Assembly: GCA_947488625.1 (NCBI GenBank) | Contig: CANKZR010000002.1 | Span: 186,001-250,000 of the forward strand | Length of the DNA stretch: 64,000 nt | Direction of reading: 5' to 3' | Source: an uncultured Sphingomonadaceae bacterium | GTDB lineage: Bacteria; Pseudomonadota; Alphaproteobacteria; Sphingomonadales; Sphingomonadaceae | In this document: positions 62,239-64,000 of the stretch, in pieces | Numbering within the stretch: the stretch's first letter is position 1 | Layout: each line of letters begins with the position of its first letter | Notes under the pieces: generated by a model | What the model saw: the letters and a program-made list of their open reading frames with translations, nothing else | What the model was told of the DNA's origin: nothing | The model's database searches: none | Translations under genes and position numbers: made by a program

Positions 62239-63473
62239 GCGTTGGCTCCGGTTCGGGGGGCTGGGACGGTCTGCCCGTCACTTCGGGTTCCGTCACTTTG
62301 GGTTAGGTTCGCTGCCCCGGTATTGGAAACGGTCGAACGACGGGGAAGTTTCGCCCGCGCGCGCGGATCTTCCTCGGGCTCGCCCTCTTCGTAGGGCAGT
62401 TCGATAATCACGGTAAAGCCGCCATCGGGCGGAGTCTCGATTTCAAAACGACTTTGTTCGCCATAGGCCTGCGCCAAACGATCTCGAATGTTGGCAAGAC
62501 CAACGCCGGTGGAAGACGGCGTTGCTGCCAGCGTTTCAGCATTGCGCTGCGTGCCTTGCAATCCCGGCCCGGTGTCGGACACGGTCAGTCGCAGCATATT
62601 ACCGATCACCTGCGCGGAAAGGCTGATCCGGGCACCTTCTTCCTGCGCCGAGACGCCGTATTTGATCGCATTCTCCACCAGCGGCTGGAGCAGGAACGAC
62701 GGGATGCATCCGCGCGCAGCCATGTCGTCCACCCTGAAATCGGTGCGAAGCCGCTCTTCGAAGCGCATGCGTTCGATATCGAGGTAGAGCTTCAGCGTTT
62801 CCACTTCCTGCGCCACGGTCACCTTGCCGCCCGGCTGGTTCACCAGCGTGTGCCGCAGGAAGCTGGACAGCCGCGTCAGCATGGCGTTGGCGGGCTTGGT
62901 CTCGCCCAGAAGTACCAGTGTGCTGATGGAATTGAGCGTATTGAACAGGAAGTGCGGGTTGAGCTGATAACGCAGCATGGCCAGTTGCGCGCTGGTGGCC
63001 TGGGTTTCCAGCCGCTCCAGCCGATCGGCCTGCTGCTCGACCTGCAGGAAGAAGTTGATGGCGTAATACAGGGCCGACCACGCGCCCAGCAGCGTCATGT
63101 CGATATAGGCCACGCCCAGCATGAGTTGCAGGAAGCTTGTTTCGCTGCCGCCCTGGTACACGTCGAGGGTCCAGGCGTTGACGAAGGCAGAAACCGTCAC
63201 AGCCAACAACAGCACCACGGCAGTGGATGTCCAGGTGACCAGCGGTCGGCGGTTGATCAGGTTGGAGTAGATAACGCTTAACACGGTGCTGATGGAAAAG
63301 CCCGCGATGGCCCCGATCAACACCGTTATCAGGAAGTCCAGCGGTCGCTCGTTGGCGATGGTTGTGGCAGAGCGAAAGACGAGGGCACCGCCCCAGCCCA
63401 GCATCTGCAGGCGCCAGAATGCCTTGTTCTTGTCGGCGAAGAATGGCCTTGGACTGATGGGCAGTACGCTCAT
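62235..63473 (-). CDS. LytS-type sensor histidine kinase (second pair)
   Basis: A 412-residue kinase with an N-terminal sensor of about four transmembrane segments (25-40, 45-70, 82-102, 120-142), the His_kinase domain (LRYQLNPHFLFNTLNS, His174) and HATPase_c with GVGLANIRDRL, ending in a polar Arg/Pro tail of about 40 residues. The ligand is unknown. Its stop overlaps the regulator ATG (ATGA). About 80 bp separate its start from the DsbA-like gene. Confidence 0.92.
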   Translation of the reverse strand: MSVLPISPRPFFADKNKAFWRLQMLGWGGALVFRSATTIANERPLDFLITVLIGAIAGFSISTVLSVIYSNLINRRPLVTWTSTAVVLLLAVTVSAFVNAWTLDVYQGGSETSFLQLMLGVAYIDMTLLGAWSALYYAINFFLQVEQQADRLERLETQATSAQLAMLRYQLNPHFLFNTLNSISTLVLLGETKPANAMLTRLSSFLRHTLVNQPGGKVTVAQEVETLKLYLDIERMRFEERLRTDFRVDDMAARGCIPSFLLQPLVENAIKYGVSAQEEGARISLSAQVIGNMLRLTVSDTGPGLQGTQRNAETLAATPSSTGVGLANIRDRLAQAYGEQSRFEIETPPDGGFTVIIELPYEEGEPEEDPRARAKLPRRSTVSNTGAANLTQSDGTRSDGQTVPAPRTGANA

Positions 63474-63552
63474 ACCGCCCCTTATAGTCTCCGCGTTGCC
63501 GCTTGGCTGCTGGCCGGTGCCGACTTTCGGCGCCCGTTCGAGGCGGTTCGCC

Positions 63553-64000
63553 TCAGGAATCGCGGGCCTCGCCTATCGCCGTATTCAAGGTATCCGGCCC
63601 GACAGCGCCCGACAGCACCTGGTCGCCCACCACCCAGGCAGGTGTGCCGCCTACGCCCATGTTCTGCGCCAGAAAGACGTTGTTTTGCAGCTGGCCTTCG
63701 TACGCGCCGGCATTGATCGCAACCCGCGCACGCTCCAGGTCGACACCCGCCTGCCGGGCGGCTCGCTCTATGTTTTCCGCAGAAAGGCTTTCCGCAGCGA
63801 ACATCGCGTTGTGAAACTGCTCGTAGCGACCCTGCTCGGCTGCTGCCAGGGCCATGCGGGCAGCATCGGCGCTGCCTGCCGAAAGAATGGGATACTCGCG
63901 GATCACCACTTTTACATCGGGATTTGCAGCGACCACCTGCTTCACGTGATCAAGGCTCTGACGGCAATAGCCACAGGCGTAATCGGTAAATTCCACCAAG
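63553..64000 (-). CDS. DsbA-family thiol oxidoreductase, C-terminal part
   Basis: The gene runs off the right edge, so only about 149 C-terminal codons are seen. They contain the thioredoxin-fold CGYC active site (ACGYCRQ) near the window edge and the later cis-proline loop VGGTPAWVV, typical of DsbA/DsbG-like periplasmic thiol oxidoreductases with an inserted helical domain. An N-terminal signal peptide would be expected outside the window. Confidence 0.88.
   Translation of the reverse strand, partial: LVEFTDYACGYCRQSLDHVKQVVAANPDVKVVIREYPILSAGSADAARMALAAAEQGRYEQFHNAMFAAESLSAENIERAARQAGVDLERARVAINAGAYEGQLQNNVFLAQNMGVGGTPAWVVGDQVLSGAVGPDTLNTAIGEARDS

Noticed and set aside
1-64000. Many long antisense reading frames, including some over 400 codons opposite rho, ctaA, tolC and sufB.
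   Set aside because: They are shadows of high-GC coding sequence: the opposite strand in each case has clear protein family motifs.
1-64000. CRISPR arrays, prophage genes, transposases, rRNA and tRNA genes.
   Set aside because: None are visible: no spaced identical repeats, no phage or transposase motifs, and no tRNA-like T-loop sequence in any gap.

Overview
The window is chromosomal DNA of a high-GC alphaproteobacterium, most probably a sphingomonad of the Erythrobacteraceae type. This is inferred from gene order and protein families (PopZ/DUF2497, DUF6489, DUF1491, DUF2093, UrcA, an N-terminally extended ribosomal protein S9, a SUF operon led by an Rrf2 regulator, LytS/LytTR pairs); no 16S gene is present. 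There is no prophage, insertion sequence, CRISPR array, rRNA or recognisable tRNA.

Replication/segregation region (1-15 kb). The left edge holds the start of parA followed by rsmG, mnmG and mnmE, all on the minus strand, with five parS sites (16-mers around CACGTG) between 153 and 3733. After DUF6489, dienelactone hydrolase, rho and hemJ comes hemE. The hemE / ppsR (RP001-type) junction at 7935-8236 is the position of oriC in Caulobacter and Rickettsia; here it holds an AT-rich tract and a perfect DnaA box. Gene direction flips at this point: genes to the left run left and ppsR-maf-aroE-coaE-dnaQ-hpf-ptsN to the right run right, so I call it the probable chromosomal origin.

Middle (14-41 kb). 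Housekeeping genes: a SleB hydrolase, xthA, erpA, a CBS protein, a 2Fe-2S ferredoxin, popZ-like, tolC, an isoaspartate methyltransferase-like gene, class I fumarase, a LytS/LytTR pair, urcA, a lipid kinase, a phosphoesterase, divK, rpsI-rplM, cutA, ctaA, a MerC protein, a thiS-thiG fusion, a porin, an acyl-CoA synthetase, gamma-glutamyltransferase, pyrD, a DUF885 lipoprotein and an AraC-type regulator. A strong intrinsic terminator in the divergent pyrD / DUF885 gap suggests an unannotated small RNA.

SUF operon (41.8-48.5 kb). A tightly overlapping ten-gene unit, rrf2-sufB-(membrane protein)-(DUF559-like)-sufC-sufD-(lipoprotein)-sufS-sufT-sufA, makes Fe-S clusters. A near-perfect palindrome just before the rrf2 start is a probable operator. 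Three genes in the operon have no assigned Fe-S role.

Right part (48.5-64 kb). A duplicated-domain unknown protein, a CysZ/EI24 protein, an adenosine kinase, a helix-hairpin-helix lipoprotein, a ferric-reductase-like membrane protein, purD and xseA with overlapping divergent start codons, DUF2093, an M23 peptidase, a phytase-like protein, rpmB, tadA, RNase T2, nadC, a second LytS/LytTR pair and the end of a DsbA-like gene. A family of intergenic hairpin repeats (31.1, 41.6 and 61.2 kb), with compensating changes in the stems, is the main unexplained structure.
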